Shown: positions 54,901 through 64,000 of the stretch, in pieces
Layout: each line of letters opens with the position of its first letter
How positions within the stretch are numbered: position 1 is the stretch's first letter
Origin: Theristus sp. LFF4_11
Taxonomy: Eukaryota > Nematoda > Chromadorea > Monhysterida > Xyalidae
DNA length: 64,000 nt
Assembly (NCBI GenBank): GCA_030248135.1
Contig: JASANC010000266.1
Location: forward strand, 31,829-95,828
Direction of reading: 5' to 3'
Notes under the pieces: model-generated
Seen by the model: the letters and a program-made list of their open reading frames with translations, nothing else
Database searches by the model: none
Told to the model about the DNA's origin: nothing
Translations under genes and position numbers: made by a program

Positions 54901-57900
54901 ATTAATCCACTATTCGAAAGTAATGATGTCGTTAAAAAATTTGCATGAACATGCTTTTTTATTTCACAATGAATTTTTACGAATCAATTGATCTCCAACA
55001 ACTCTTTAGTCAAGCTACTCAAGCAGGCCGCCAACCACATTTATACCCATTTATAGGAGTTCCGAATCGCTGAGGCCATCACAGTCCCGGAACACGCCCC
55101 TGTCACAACTTTATTACCATTGCAAATCATGCTCAGCTCTCTCATTTTAGCATAAACGAAAAGCTGATGCCTGGTTGCGCCTGTTACACGGGGCTTGATT
55201 TAATTAAGCCGCATTCACACTGGTACGCAGTTCCCGTTCGCTTTGAATAGTTTTCAGCAGTAAGAATAAAAAACGTAATTGGCGGCATAATTCAATTAGC
55301 AATGCATTGGCTGGCACTAACCAACTGGCCCCCTTCTAACGAACAAATAGTATATTTTTTACCACATTATTGCAATGGAGCTGCAAAAAGCATGACTCTT
55401 CAAACTGTAAAAAAACTTCTTTCCCGCCACGGAAGACGAAAGAATGAATGCTGTGACTTTTAAGATTCAAAATCTTTTAACAAGTTTAGTCATCCTTCCC
55501 ATGGTGATCGTTTACCAACAGCAAACAGATAAAAAAACTTATTGGCTTCTTTTCACACCAAACAAACGGCTATAAAAACATTCTTTTCAAACACCAATCT
55601 TTTTACACACGACTTCTCAAAAATATTTTGTTTGGGTTTCTGTTAAAGCCGATTACTCACCACGCAACACACAACAATTTGTTTGCTACAACACAACGCT
55701 TCTGTCATATCAAAAAAAGTTGTCTAACAAACCAATCTCTTTCAAATAGTGTGTGTGTGTGTGTGTGTGTGTAACTGGTGTTAGACTGAGATTATAAACC
55801 GGTGATAAGATGCTCAACAACAATGGACTGGTGGAACAATTTGTTCCGTTCAAAATTTCAAACGCGTGTGTAAGTTGTTTGTTATCGAGTAATATTCGAT
55901 GCCTTCTGATTCACAAACACCACAATGAGAAAAGATGTGAACCCCATTTCAGACCTGCTTTCATCTCTTTTGGAATGAAGCAACCAATCGGTCACCTGAT
56001 TTTCAAGGAGAGTTATGTTATGTTATGTTATGAGAAACGCACATCACTCCTGACAGTCAGCAGGGTTTGAAAATTGCGTTTGAACAAATAGAAAAAAGTT
56101 CGAACAGTTGCGCTTTTTACCACCGATTTCGAATGTCATTCACGTCGAAGCAGCATGATGCTTCCAACTAACCAATACACCGATACGGCCGTACAGTATG
56201 CGTCCATTTGCACGGTGTCCCCTTGTCCTCCTTGCACCAATTCTCGATGATTTGCGTGTGTTGATATTCAACGATGTTCGTTACGTCGAGCTCCGGATAC
56301 GCCTGCAAGTCAAAAGAGAGCGAACAGAAATCAATTTTCTGAAAAACTCAATTGATGAAAACTGAAAAGTTACTTTTTATAGTTTTTATGAAACTCCATT
56401 TCAGAAGAAATTATAAAGAATCAATCTTGGTCGATTTTCGCACACATTTTTGAACGTTTATATTGTCGAGCCCCCATGCCCAACCCTCAATTGTCAGTTG
56501 TTTTCTCTGTCTCTTTAAGAATCAAAAATTCATCACATCTCTTCTGAACAAATCGTTTCACACATCTTTTACGACACACAATAGCATCAGAGACCAACGA
56601 AGCAATTGTTATTCGATTATAATAACACCCCCTAAAAGGCGCGTTGTCGCGTGTGCGCGAGCGCCTCCCATTTTTTTTTGAAGTTGGTCGGAAAGTATTC
56701 GCATCAATTTTCGCAATTTATTTTTTCTTTTGCAACCCAACCCAGCGCTTACTCAGTAGTTAAAAAAATAAATAAAATAAATTACGCGTTGTGAAAAAAG
56801 CACATGGATTGTTGACTCAGTAAAATGGTTTTTGACAGAAAAACGTAGCAAATTAAAAAAAACACAGAGACCATACAAAAATGTTCTTGATTGGTATTTT
56901 CTTTCACTGAAACAACCAATGGACGTCTGGAAGACAATATAAGAGCTAATTTTTTTAAAACCTTTTTAAATTTAACCAATTTACGTGAACGATTTTGAAT
57001 TGTTCCACACGAAAACGTCCCTGACGCGTTAACGCGGGAATTGAGACTGGTTGTGTGGTGTTGATTTGACTCCACATTTTACTTGACGTGTGTGCGTCTA
57101 CATTTCACTCGCAACAGCTCAGTTTAATGGTATGCGAATTTTAAACCTGATCGAAACACTTTTCGTTTCCACACACACGTAAGAAATCCTGTGCACAGAG
57201 CAAATATACCTTGAGAATATTTACAAAAAAGTCGTCGTGCTATTTCAACAAAGCAGGCTGCATATTTCGCAGCCTTCTTGCAGAAACATCGACTGATTTC
57301 TTAAACCGTGGATTTGCTTTCGAATAAAGAAAACAAAGCGTTTTTTCCAAAACTTTGAATCATTACCTATGCATGAGGTTTATTCAGAAACTAAATCATT
57401 GCTTTCATTCAACAAATTTTACAACAGTGAACCAATCGGCGAAAAGCTCTACCTCACTAACCTGAACCGCAAAATAAGAGAAAATGCGGTGTTCATAGAT
57501 AGAAATTTGCAAACTCTTCATCAATCCAATAGCTCTAGTCAACTCTCAACACCGATTGTAGCAAATGTCCAGACAATAACGATTCGAGACCATGGAACGC
57601 TACGTTTGCGTTCGAAAAACGTACCTTTCTACAGTACTTGAGAATGTCCATCTTGCCGGTCATACACGTCGCGTAGCGATTCTCGTCCGACACGAAATGT
57701 CCGGTAGTTTTGTCGAGGAATTGGTTACGGTAGCCGCATTTGAACGCCACTAATGGAATGAATTTTTCGTGCGATAACGACGACAACGGAGCGCCGTCCA
57801 CGGAAGCCGCAACGGCCTGAAAGAAAATTTCGAAATGGAAATTGATAAAACCTGGAAAAACATAATTTGACTGCACAAGCTGACGCAAGGCCAGTTCATA

Positions 57901-58439
57901 GTGACGTCTGCTGACCTGACGTGCCTCAAAGGCACGCCTCCATGGACGGCAATATGCAATAACACGCGGCCTGACGTCACGTGACTATGAACGGGCCTTT
58001 ACCAAATGATAAGAGGTGTTTTTGAGCGGAGCACACTGATTGGTTGAATGAATGACCTTGGACACGCAATCAATCAGACTTGCAGGACCTTGTAACTTAG
58101 ATTTTTTACTTCAAAAATCGCAATAAATAAAAGCGGTTGGTTGTGTTTCTGAATCATTGTCGCGTGTCTGTGCGTGTGTTGCATAACGAATCACTAAACT
58201 GTAAAAACATTACGAAAACGTCGATTTGAAACTTCAATTGATATTACGAACGTGCAATCAATTAACAATACTAATGAACTGATCGACATTGCCCAAACAG
58301 CTGGGCCCAAAAATCTAAAAATGCAATCAGCTCCGCAAAATGCAAACAATACCTCGATATAAGTGGCGACAGCCTGCAGTGCGAGCACCGATAGAATACC
58401 AGCCACACTAGACACGCACTGGTGCATGGCCGAAACCAT
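43764..58439 (-). CDS. apl-1: Amyloid precursor protein family member (APL-1-like), 14 exons
   Basis: Exons in transcript order: 58439-58353, 57816-57625, 56302-56173, 50019-49818, 49448-49315, 48967-48812, 48735-48542, 48180-48085, 47960-47769, 47146-46945, 46464-46303, 45745-45621, 44690-44544, 43856-43764; 703 residues, all phases agree. Signal peptide (1 to about 25); E1 growth-factor-like part (30-137: six cysteines, NWCKEDKG) and copper-binding-like part (138-230: PPNCRFGH, EPCGLDMF, GVEFVCCP); acidic stretch (249-300); E2 helical domain (about 310-583: DPYFHLADPDNEHDDFKKAL, RVEARLNERKR, TYIRAEEKDRVHSLNHYHF); one helix (about 642-660); tail ending GYENPTY (691-697), the PTB-binding endocytosis motif. 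The stretch before the helix has no amyloid-beta-like sequence, as in nematode APL-1. A cell-surface protein linked to adhesion, moulting and neuronal function in worms. Start chosen from the signal peptide; a CAG acceptor ends seven bases upstream. Confidence 0.96.
44175..44350. mobile_element. Family B palindromic MITE-like element, complete
   Basis: Termini TACAGTCGAACGC and GTGCTCGACTGTA; arms TAAATTATAGGGAATCCGCT / AGCTGATTCCCTATAATTTA and TGGTTGGTGATCC / GGACCACCAACC. It gives the best view of the family ends (ACAGTCGA...TCGACTGT). In the last APP-family intron. Confidence 0.78.
45237..45366 (-). mobile_element. Second tRNA-derived SINE-like element
   Basis: On the minus strand a tRNA-like head reads GGCGACAGCATGGTTCAGTGG (A box) and GGGTTCGATCCCCAC (B box), followed by a tail with GGAATTACCGTCTGACAC and GGAGATGTCGCG. 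The tail recurs in part at 47364-47402 (TCAGACGGTAATTCCAGC) and near 50529 (GGCGACATCTCCAC). Different from the SINE at 360-516. Confidence 0.65.
45447..45520 (+). repeat. Tandem repeat, TCTGCCTGTGTGTTTGTT, about four copies
   Basis: An 18-base unit repeats almost perfectly four times after a GT-rich stretch, in an APP-family intron. It yields spurious Cys/Val/Phe and Thr/His/Gln reading frames. Confidence 0.85.
45863..46069. mobile_element. Family E MITE-like element, copy 8
   Basis: Left end TAGTTCTGTGACTCGATGCGAG; right end CGCGGTGAGTCGCAGAGC AAAGAAAAATAAT; internal GCTTGACGCGGCAATTCAAA. APP-family intron between exons 11 and 12. Confidence 0.68.
53158..53275. repeat. C-tract region
   Basis: Runs of 5-12 C separated by AAATTAAA-like spacers occupy about 75 bases, then an ATAATCCCC-ATGGGGGATTAT hairpin. 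It resembles in style, not in sequence, the G/C tracts of the 58973-64000 foldback. Confidence 0.6.
55749..55772 (+). repeat. GT microsatellite
   Basis: Twelve uninterrupted GT dinucleotides. Confidence 0.9.
57887..57999. mobile_element. Family C palindromic element
   Basis: AAGGCCAGTTCATAGTGACGT at the left and ACGTGACTATGAACGGGCCTT at the right form inverted termini around about 70 bases with GGCACGCCTCCATGG. Single copy in the window, in APP-family intron 1. Confidence 0.65.
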
Positions 58440-58972
58440 GGTGGAACTGCAGATTGGGACTTTTCTGATAGCTGCACAATTTTTCTCTGGCTTCGATCTT
58501 ACAGCCTGGAATTGTAAATTTGAACAAATTTTTGAACAGAATTTCGCATTTTCTGCTGTTTCGGAGTTCGGACTACTACGGCCATAGTTTTTCCAGAGCC
58601 GAGGGGTTGGGGGGGGGGAGCGATGCGATATAGATCGCTGGAGCAGATTTTCAAGATATAGTCGGACTGGATAATTTCGGGCATTAGCTGATTGGCTGGT
58701 GCGTAGGGTTGTTAAACAAAAATCAAATTTAAAAAAAATAATTAAAAAAAAACAAAAATGCCGATTAAAAAAACTCGAAAAATTTTCCTCTCATATGCTC
58801 TGAAAACCTCAATTTTGGCACAATTTTTCGAACGTTCAACAAAAATTTTATTTGATATTACCTCGTAAAACCTTTAGCAGTCGATTTTGGACCGTTTTAC
58901 CGACTGATTTCAGGCTTCAACAACATCTGCGATGAAGTTTTTGAGCGTCCCAAAGGTTGGCTTGCCATTTCC
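58440..58972. promoter_or_regulatory. Region upstream of the APP-family gene
   Basis: Only 533 bases separate the APP-family start codon from the foldback structure. A CTGCAG acceptor seven bases before the ATG could be a spliced-leader or leader-intron site. AT-rich with one CTGATTGGCTGG motif at about 58689; no core promoter is evident. Confidence 0.4.
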
Positions 58973-60455
58973 GATCAGTACCGTGGGCGAGGGGGGGGGG
59001 TGGGGGGGTACACCCCCCCCCCGAGCCCCAGAGACCGGCGGGTGGGGGGGGGGGGCCGGGCACCGTGCCACCCCCCCTAAAACCGGGCACCCCCCCTCCT
59101 CGAAAATTTGGCCGACACCCCCCCCCCCACACCACCCATGAAATTTTGTCTGGCGGAGACCCCCCCCTCAAAATTTTCCGTACACCCTAAAATTTTTTTT
59201 CGAAAATCATGATTTTTTGTCTATAAAGTCCATAATATAAGCTGAATATGTGATAACTTGACCATCTTCATTGTAATTTCAACGATTTTGCAGCAAAATT
59301 TAGCGTTTTTCCTTCAAAATTTGAGCGAAAAATTATCATGGGGGGTGGGGGGGGGTGGACCCCCCCCACAGAAAATTTTGAAAAAATGCACCCCCCCATG
59401 GGGGGGGTCCCACGTTACCATAGGTTGGACCCCCCCTCACTTTTTGGTCGGCACCCCCCCCCCCCACGGCACCATACCCCCCCCCCCTTCGAAAATTGTT
59501 TTGGGCCCACGGTACTGTTTCCGATTCATGGTTTGCAGAAAATTTGGGGGGGGGGTCTCCGCCAGACAAAAAATCATGGGGGGTGTGGGGCAGTTCCGTG
59601 GGCGGGGGGGTGGGAGGGGCGCACCGTGCCACCCCCCCTAAAACCGGGCACCCCCCATCGGACCCCCCCTCGAAAATTTGACCGACACCCCCCCACACCC
59701 CCAGGAAATTTTGTCTGGCGGGGACACCCCCCCCCCAGAGCACCCGAGACCTCCGCGTGGGGGGGGGGGGTGGGGGGGGGTCACGCGACACCCACCCCCC
59801 AAAACCTGACACTGGACGAGAGATGTAAGGGTCAAAAAAAATTTTTTTAAATTTTTTTTTAAAAAAAAAGTAAAAAAAATGAGCATTTTTTTTTATTTTT
59901 TTTATTAAAAATTTTTGAAATTTTTTCTTTAATGTGCCCTGAAAATGCGGTTGCCCTACAACCTTCAAATGTGGGAGAATGTCGAGTAACATTTTTTTAA
60001 AAGGAAGCAGACAAATGCTAATTAAAATGAACACGAAGACATAGAAAGAAAACGGCGTTTGATTTGAGCTTTTTATTAATTTATTCAGTTTCTTCTTGGT
60101 TCAACTGTTGAATTTGAACATTAATCAAAATATAAAGAGTGTGAAATGAAACAAAGCGAAGATGACGACATTCACGTTCGGTCACTTGCTCAGATTTTTT
60201 GAGTTTTTGTTTGGTTCACTTGTTTTTGTTTTTTCAAGAATGAATTGTGATTCCTTCATCCGCTCATTCAGTCTGCAGATTTGTGACTGATGAGTCCAGT
60301 TTCGTTTTTGACATGAATTCAGCTGCGACGGCGACGAATCGACAAACTGCATTATCAACTGAGACTGGATTGAGTTTGAAATCTCATTAAAAATTAGCAA
60401 TTTGATTTGAATAATGAGTGTGAAATTGAGCAGTGACATAACGTTCAAAAATCTT
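58973..60455 (+). repeat. Foldback arm 1
   Basis: The outer 870 bases alternate G and C tracts of 6-13 bases with AT-rich spacers. Landmarks shared with arm 2 are AACCGGGCACCCCC, CGAAAATTTGGCCGACACCC, ATTTTGTCTGGCGGAGACCC, GCTGAATATGTGATAACTTG and GGTCCCACGTTACCATAGG. The inner 600 bases are AT-rich, with GAATGAATTGTGATTC and GTCTGCAGATTTGTGAC. Gly/Pro-rich frames are artefacts of the tracts. Confidence 0.85.
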
Positions 60456-60944
60456 GAAACGTTTTTTTGGATCCTGCCAATTTGACGCTTGTTGTTTCAA
60501 CCAAAAAATGAAAATGAATCCACTGCGACTGCAATAAATCCACAAAATCAATGATGATTGTGTTGGCTTGGCAATTGGCTCTCGAATTCGGATGCTCACT
60601 ATTGGCAACTCCTCGGATCGTCGGAGGGAGGTCGGATCGACAATTGGCTCGGCTGGTGGGTGGCCACATTACGTTGGTGGAACTTTTTTGCTTTATGAAT
60701 TCAATTTGGGTGCTACAGAATGCTTGAAGGTTAGAATTATTGTCAGCGAAAAAAAGGCATTGCAGTCACCGGTTTTTTTATTCAGATACTGCAGTTTGGG
60801 CATTCATGAAGAATAGCGGGCTTTTGAAAACAAACAGGCGTGTAAACGAACGGTTTTTTTTTTTGGCCTTACTAGTATGCTTTTTCCACGTGAAAACAGG
60901 GTGGGCCAAAAAAAGGTTCCAATTCTAAAATGCTCTCACTGGCG

Positions 60945-61200
60945 TGTGCTGAGGTGTTCAGAGCTGAAAATTGGAACACTATTAGAAAACATTTGGAGGT
61001 TTTTCTGACCAAATTTTTGTAACGGTATGTTGCCCCTATTATTCAAAACAGCAGAATATCTGAAAAACATGAAAAATCGACAAATGTGTTGAAATACAGA
61101 GGGTTGATTTAGCTGTAACAAGAACCTCATGGCTTAAAATTTGGAACACTGTTAAAACACTTTGAGAGTTTTTTGTGACCAATTTTTTTTGGTTTACACG
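60945..61200 (+). repeat. Imperfect tandem duplication in the foldback spacer
   Basis: AATTGGAACACTATTAGAAAAC, TTTGGAGGTTTTTCTGACC and ATTTTTGT recur as ATTTGGAACACTGTTAAAAC, TTTGAGAGTTTTTTGTGACC and ATTTTTTTTG about 185 bases later. Confidence 0.55.
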
Positions 61201-61560
61201 TTTCTGTTTCTGTTTTTTACAGTGCAATTTTCAAAAAAATAGCGATTTTTGACGAAAAAACAACGTTCATCCATGACGTCATTGTTTATCATTGCTCATA
61301 AACGGACTTCCGAACTGATGTATCGCCATGCGGAATAAAATTGAATTTTGTATAACTTGCCGAACCACTATGGAAAAGTTATTCGCATGTTCTCACCAAT
61401 TGGCAGACCAGACTCGCTTCTCTGCTCTGCCGTCCACTTAACCATGATGGCAGCAACGACTGAAAATGAAATGCATCTTTCACCGCAGAAAATTTCGCGC
61501 GCTTCTTGCACCCTGAAAAAAGCTCCCCATGTTTAATCGGCCCTACTGTATCTATCTAGC

Positions 61561-61670
61561 TACGGTTGGTGGTCACGTGATGCATGGATTTTATCATGCA
61601 ACCATGGATGCAAACCAAATTCCGCCTTCACAGCAGTTCATGCATGGAATGTATAAAAGAAAACCAATCA
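61561..61670. repeat. Diverged family B element in the foldback spacer
   Basis: GGTTGGTGGTCACGTGATGCATG ... AAACCAAATTCCGCC ... CATGCATGG ... AAACCAATCAC keeps the order of family B landmarks. Confidence 0.5.
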
Positions 61671-61727
61671 CTGCTCCGACCGGGCGGGCTTCCTTCGAGC
61701 GCTGATGAAATTTGGTGGGTCTCCTCC

Positions 61728-62292
61728 GACCAGTGGCCAGTTTTATAAAAGTGAGGAGTTGAGGAGTTTTTACTCACTGTTTCTCTCTACTCAGATGAAA
61801 ACGGGTTTTATAAAAATGAGGAGTTGAGGAGTGAGGGGTTGAGGAGTGTTTTGAGGAGTAAATTTACTCCTCAATTTTTGTTCGGTTTTATAAAAGACTC
61901 CTCAATTCCGAAACTACTTAAAAAATTTACAAATCAAATTCGACTTGTAAAAATCCGAATGGCATGTTTTTTTGGCAGTTTGGTTTGAATTTGAAGCCGG
62001 TTTTGTGAAAAAAACACGAAAATTTTTGGTTTTCTTCCATTCAGACTTGGTTTACAAGCAGAAACAGCGACAGTGAGACGGAAAGTTCACCGCTGAAAAA
62101 ACGAGAATCGCGCTCTGAGTATTGAGTTGAGTTGCGGATTGAGGAGTGTTTTGAGGAGTGAGTTTTTAACACGTGTTCCACTCTATTCAGTCTTCAACTC
62201 CTCACTTTTATAAAACCCTACTCAACTACTCTCCTCAAAAATTTTCCCCTCACTCCTCAACTCCTCACTTTTATAAAACTGGCCACAGCCTG
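61728..62292. mobile_element. Family H palindromic element nested in the foldback spacer
   Basis: GTGGCCAGTTTTATAAAAGTGAGGAGTTGAGGAG-type sequence at the left is mirrored at the right (CTCCTCAACTCCTCACTTTT then ATAAAACTGGCCAC). Further TTTTATAAAA plus GAGGAGTGAGG blocks repeat inside both arms. About 560 bases, non-coding. Confidence 0.7.
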
Positions 62293-62509
62293 CTTAGACC
62301 GGGCGTGGGTTGTGGACCCGCCGAGCCCGACCACCTGCTGTCGCTTCGACGTCGACAGTAATTCAGAAAAAAATTTAAAAGCTTCACACATAAACACATG
62401 ACAAACCTTGCGGATCAACGATCAAGAACAGGTCGAGACGAGGTGAACTGTTGGATCATCCACACACAACACGCCGGTCCGGTTGCGCAATACAAATAAT
62501 ACAATATAC

Positions 62510-64000
62510 AATCAATTTGAACGTTATGTCACTGATCAATTTCACTCATTATTCAAATCAAATTGCTTGAATTTTTTAATGAGATTTCAAACTCAATCCG
62601 GTCTCAGTTTTTTTTGCAGTTTTCTTTTTTTTTTTTTTCCGCACGTAGATTCATGTCAAAAACGGAACTAAGACTCATCGGTCACAAATCTGCAGACTGA
62701 GTGAGCGGATGAGAGAATCACAATTCATTCTTGAAAAAACTTAGATAAATGAGGCAAACGAAACTCAAAAAATCTGAGCAAGTAATTGAGAGCATATGTA
62801 AAAATCTTCACTTTATTTCATTTCACACTCTTTATATTTTGATTATTTTTCTTTTTCAAAACATGAACCAAGAAGAAACTGAATAAATTAATAAAAGACT
62901 CAAATCAAACGCCACGTCCTTTCTATGTCTTCGTGTTCATTTGAATTAGCATTTTTCTACTTTTTTTTAAAAAAATGTTGCTCGAACATTCTCCCGCATT
63001 TGGATTTTCTTCGGCAACCTCACAATCAGGGCGCTTTGGGGAAAAGTTTTCAAATTTTTTAGTAAAAATAAAAAAATATGTTCATTTTTTTTTTTTTTTT
63101 TCCGTTTAGAAAATTTAGAAATTTTTTATTTCTTTTTTACATCTAAGATCAATTTGTTGGGTTTTCGAGAGTGGGTGTCGCGTGATTCCCCCCACCCCCC
63201 CCACGCGGAGGTCTCGGGTGCTCAGGGGGGGGTGTCCCCGCCCGGACAAAATTTCATGGGGGTGTAAGGGGGGGTGTCGTTGATTTTTTTCGAGGGGGGG
63301 TCGATGGGGGTGCCCGGTTTTAGAGGGGGGTGGCACGGTGTCCCCTCACCCCCCCCCGCCCACGGTACTGCCCCACACCCCAGACGCATCCACGTGGCGG
63401 AGATTTCTTCCCAAATTTCATACGACACTTTGAATCAAGGGAAACAGTACCGTGGGCCCCAAAACAATTTTCGAAAAAGGGGGGGGGGGTTATGGTGCCG
63501 GGGTGGGGGGGGGGTGCCGACCAAAAAGTGAGGGGGGTCCAACCTATGGTAACGTGGGACCCCCCCCCCATGGGGGTCCCATGGGGGGTGCATTTTTTGA
63601 AAATTGTGATGTGGGGGGGGGTGTCCACCCCCCACCCCCCATGATAATTTTTTCGCTCAAATTTTGAAGGAAAAACGCTAAATTTTGCTGCAAAATCGTT
63701 GAAATTACAATGAAGATGGTCAAGTTATCACATATTCAGCTTATATTATGGACTTTTTTATAGACAAAAAATCATGATTTTCGAAAAAAAATTTTAGGGT
63801 GTACGGAAAATTTTTGAGGGGGGTCTCGCAGACAAAATTTCATAGGTGGTATTGAGGGGGGTGTCGGCCAAATTTTCGAGGAGGGGGTGCCCGGTTTTAG
63901 GGGGAGTGGCACGGTGCCCCCCACCCCCCCCCCCCCACCCGACGGTCTCTGGTGCTCTGGGGGGGGTGTACCCCCCCCCCCCCTCGCCCACGGTATGATC
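62510..64000 (-). repeat. Foldback arm 2 (inverted)
   Basis: Reverse complement of arm 1, starting with CATTTGAACGTTATG-like AT-rich sequence at the inner end and ending CTCGCCCACGGTATGATC at the last base of the window. Differences include T-run length, tract length and a few block indels near 63400. Confidence 0.85.

Larger units (their letters stand above)
50020..56172 (-). other. Large APP-family intron (6.15 kb), no gene seen
   Basis: It splits the E1 region between the growth-factor-like and copper-binding-like parts. Visible contents are a CAA tract (51917-51964), a C-tract region (53158-53275), a GT microsatellite (55749-55772) and diffuse AT-rich sequence. No exon-like or conserved reading frame was found on either strand. 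Confidence 0.6.
58973..64000. mobile_element. Large foldback (inverted-repeat) structure, runs off the window
   Basis: Arm 1 (58973 to about 60455) and arm 2 (about 62510 to 64000) are inverted copies over about 1.49 kb and differ mainly in tract lengths and small indels. Outer ends read GATC-(AG)TACCGTGGGCGAGGG in both. The 2.05 kb spacer has no transposase-like frame. Because arm 2 reaches the last base, the true end and any target duplication cannot be seen. A foldback transposon or a segmental inverted duplication would both fit. Confidence 0.8.

Noticed and set aside
59336..60034. Gly/Pro/Trp-rich frames in the foldback arms (up to 232 codons)
   Set aside because: Products of G and C tracts; frames on both strands and in both arms differ with each tract length.
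60456..62509. A transposase or polymerase gene in the foldback spacer
   Set aside because: The longest frames are under 90 codons and lack any recognisable catalytic motif.
1..64000. CRISPR arrays, operons or bacterial-type genes
   Set aside because: The gene structure is spliced and eukaryotic throughout; the repeats lack the spacing of CRISPR arrays.

Overview
The window is metazoan nuclear DNA, intron-rich and full of repeats. The most likely source is a nematode or another ecdysozoan. Three things point there. The minus-strand APP-family protein has a cytoplasmic tail (SKGFIE-VDLYTPEERHVAG ... GYENPTY) close to what I recall of nematode APL-1. The plus-strand gene is an animal chitin synthase with the 5+2 transmembrane layout. 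Two start codons lie just downstream of TTTCAG-type acceptors that look like spliced-leader sites. I cannot name the species. All exon models were built by hand from splice signals, reading-phase agreement and recalled family motifs; no search was run.

Layout. (1) 61-28668, plus: a chitin synthase gene cut by the left window edge. It has 38 visible exons whose phases all agree and 1766 visible codons. Its largest intron (11641-19351) holds a tandem array of about five units of 1.45 kb. (2) 28669-30518: T-rich convergent 3' flank. (3) 30519-32833, minus: a four-exon gene for a two-transmembrane RING protein with a Cys-rich loop. (4) 32834-35068: spacer between divergent genes. (5) 35119-39598, plus: a nine-exon CUB plus C-type-lectin membrane receptor. 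(6) 41388-42108, plus: a two-exon gene for a small secreted Pro/Thr/Ala-rich protein. (7) 43764-58439, minus: a 14-exon APP/APL-1 homologue of 703 residues with a 6.15 kb intron. (8) 58973-64000: a large foldback structure, two arms of about 1.49 kb full of G and C tracts around a 2.05 kb spacer, running off the window end.

Repeats. Introns and spacers hold at least seven families of short palindromic, MITE-like elements (called A, B, C, D, E, G and H here), two tRNA-derived SINE-like families and several minisatellites. I found no transposase or reverse transcriptase reading frame. The genes do not form an evident pathway. Chitin synthase, the CUB/lectin receptor, the RING protein and the APP homologue are all membrane proteins, and the first two end in class-I PDZ-ligand-like tails (TVL and TVM). 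Donor sites in the chitin synthase gene are unusual: +3 is a pyrimidine in 18 of 37 introns, while +5 is G in 29 of 37.
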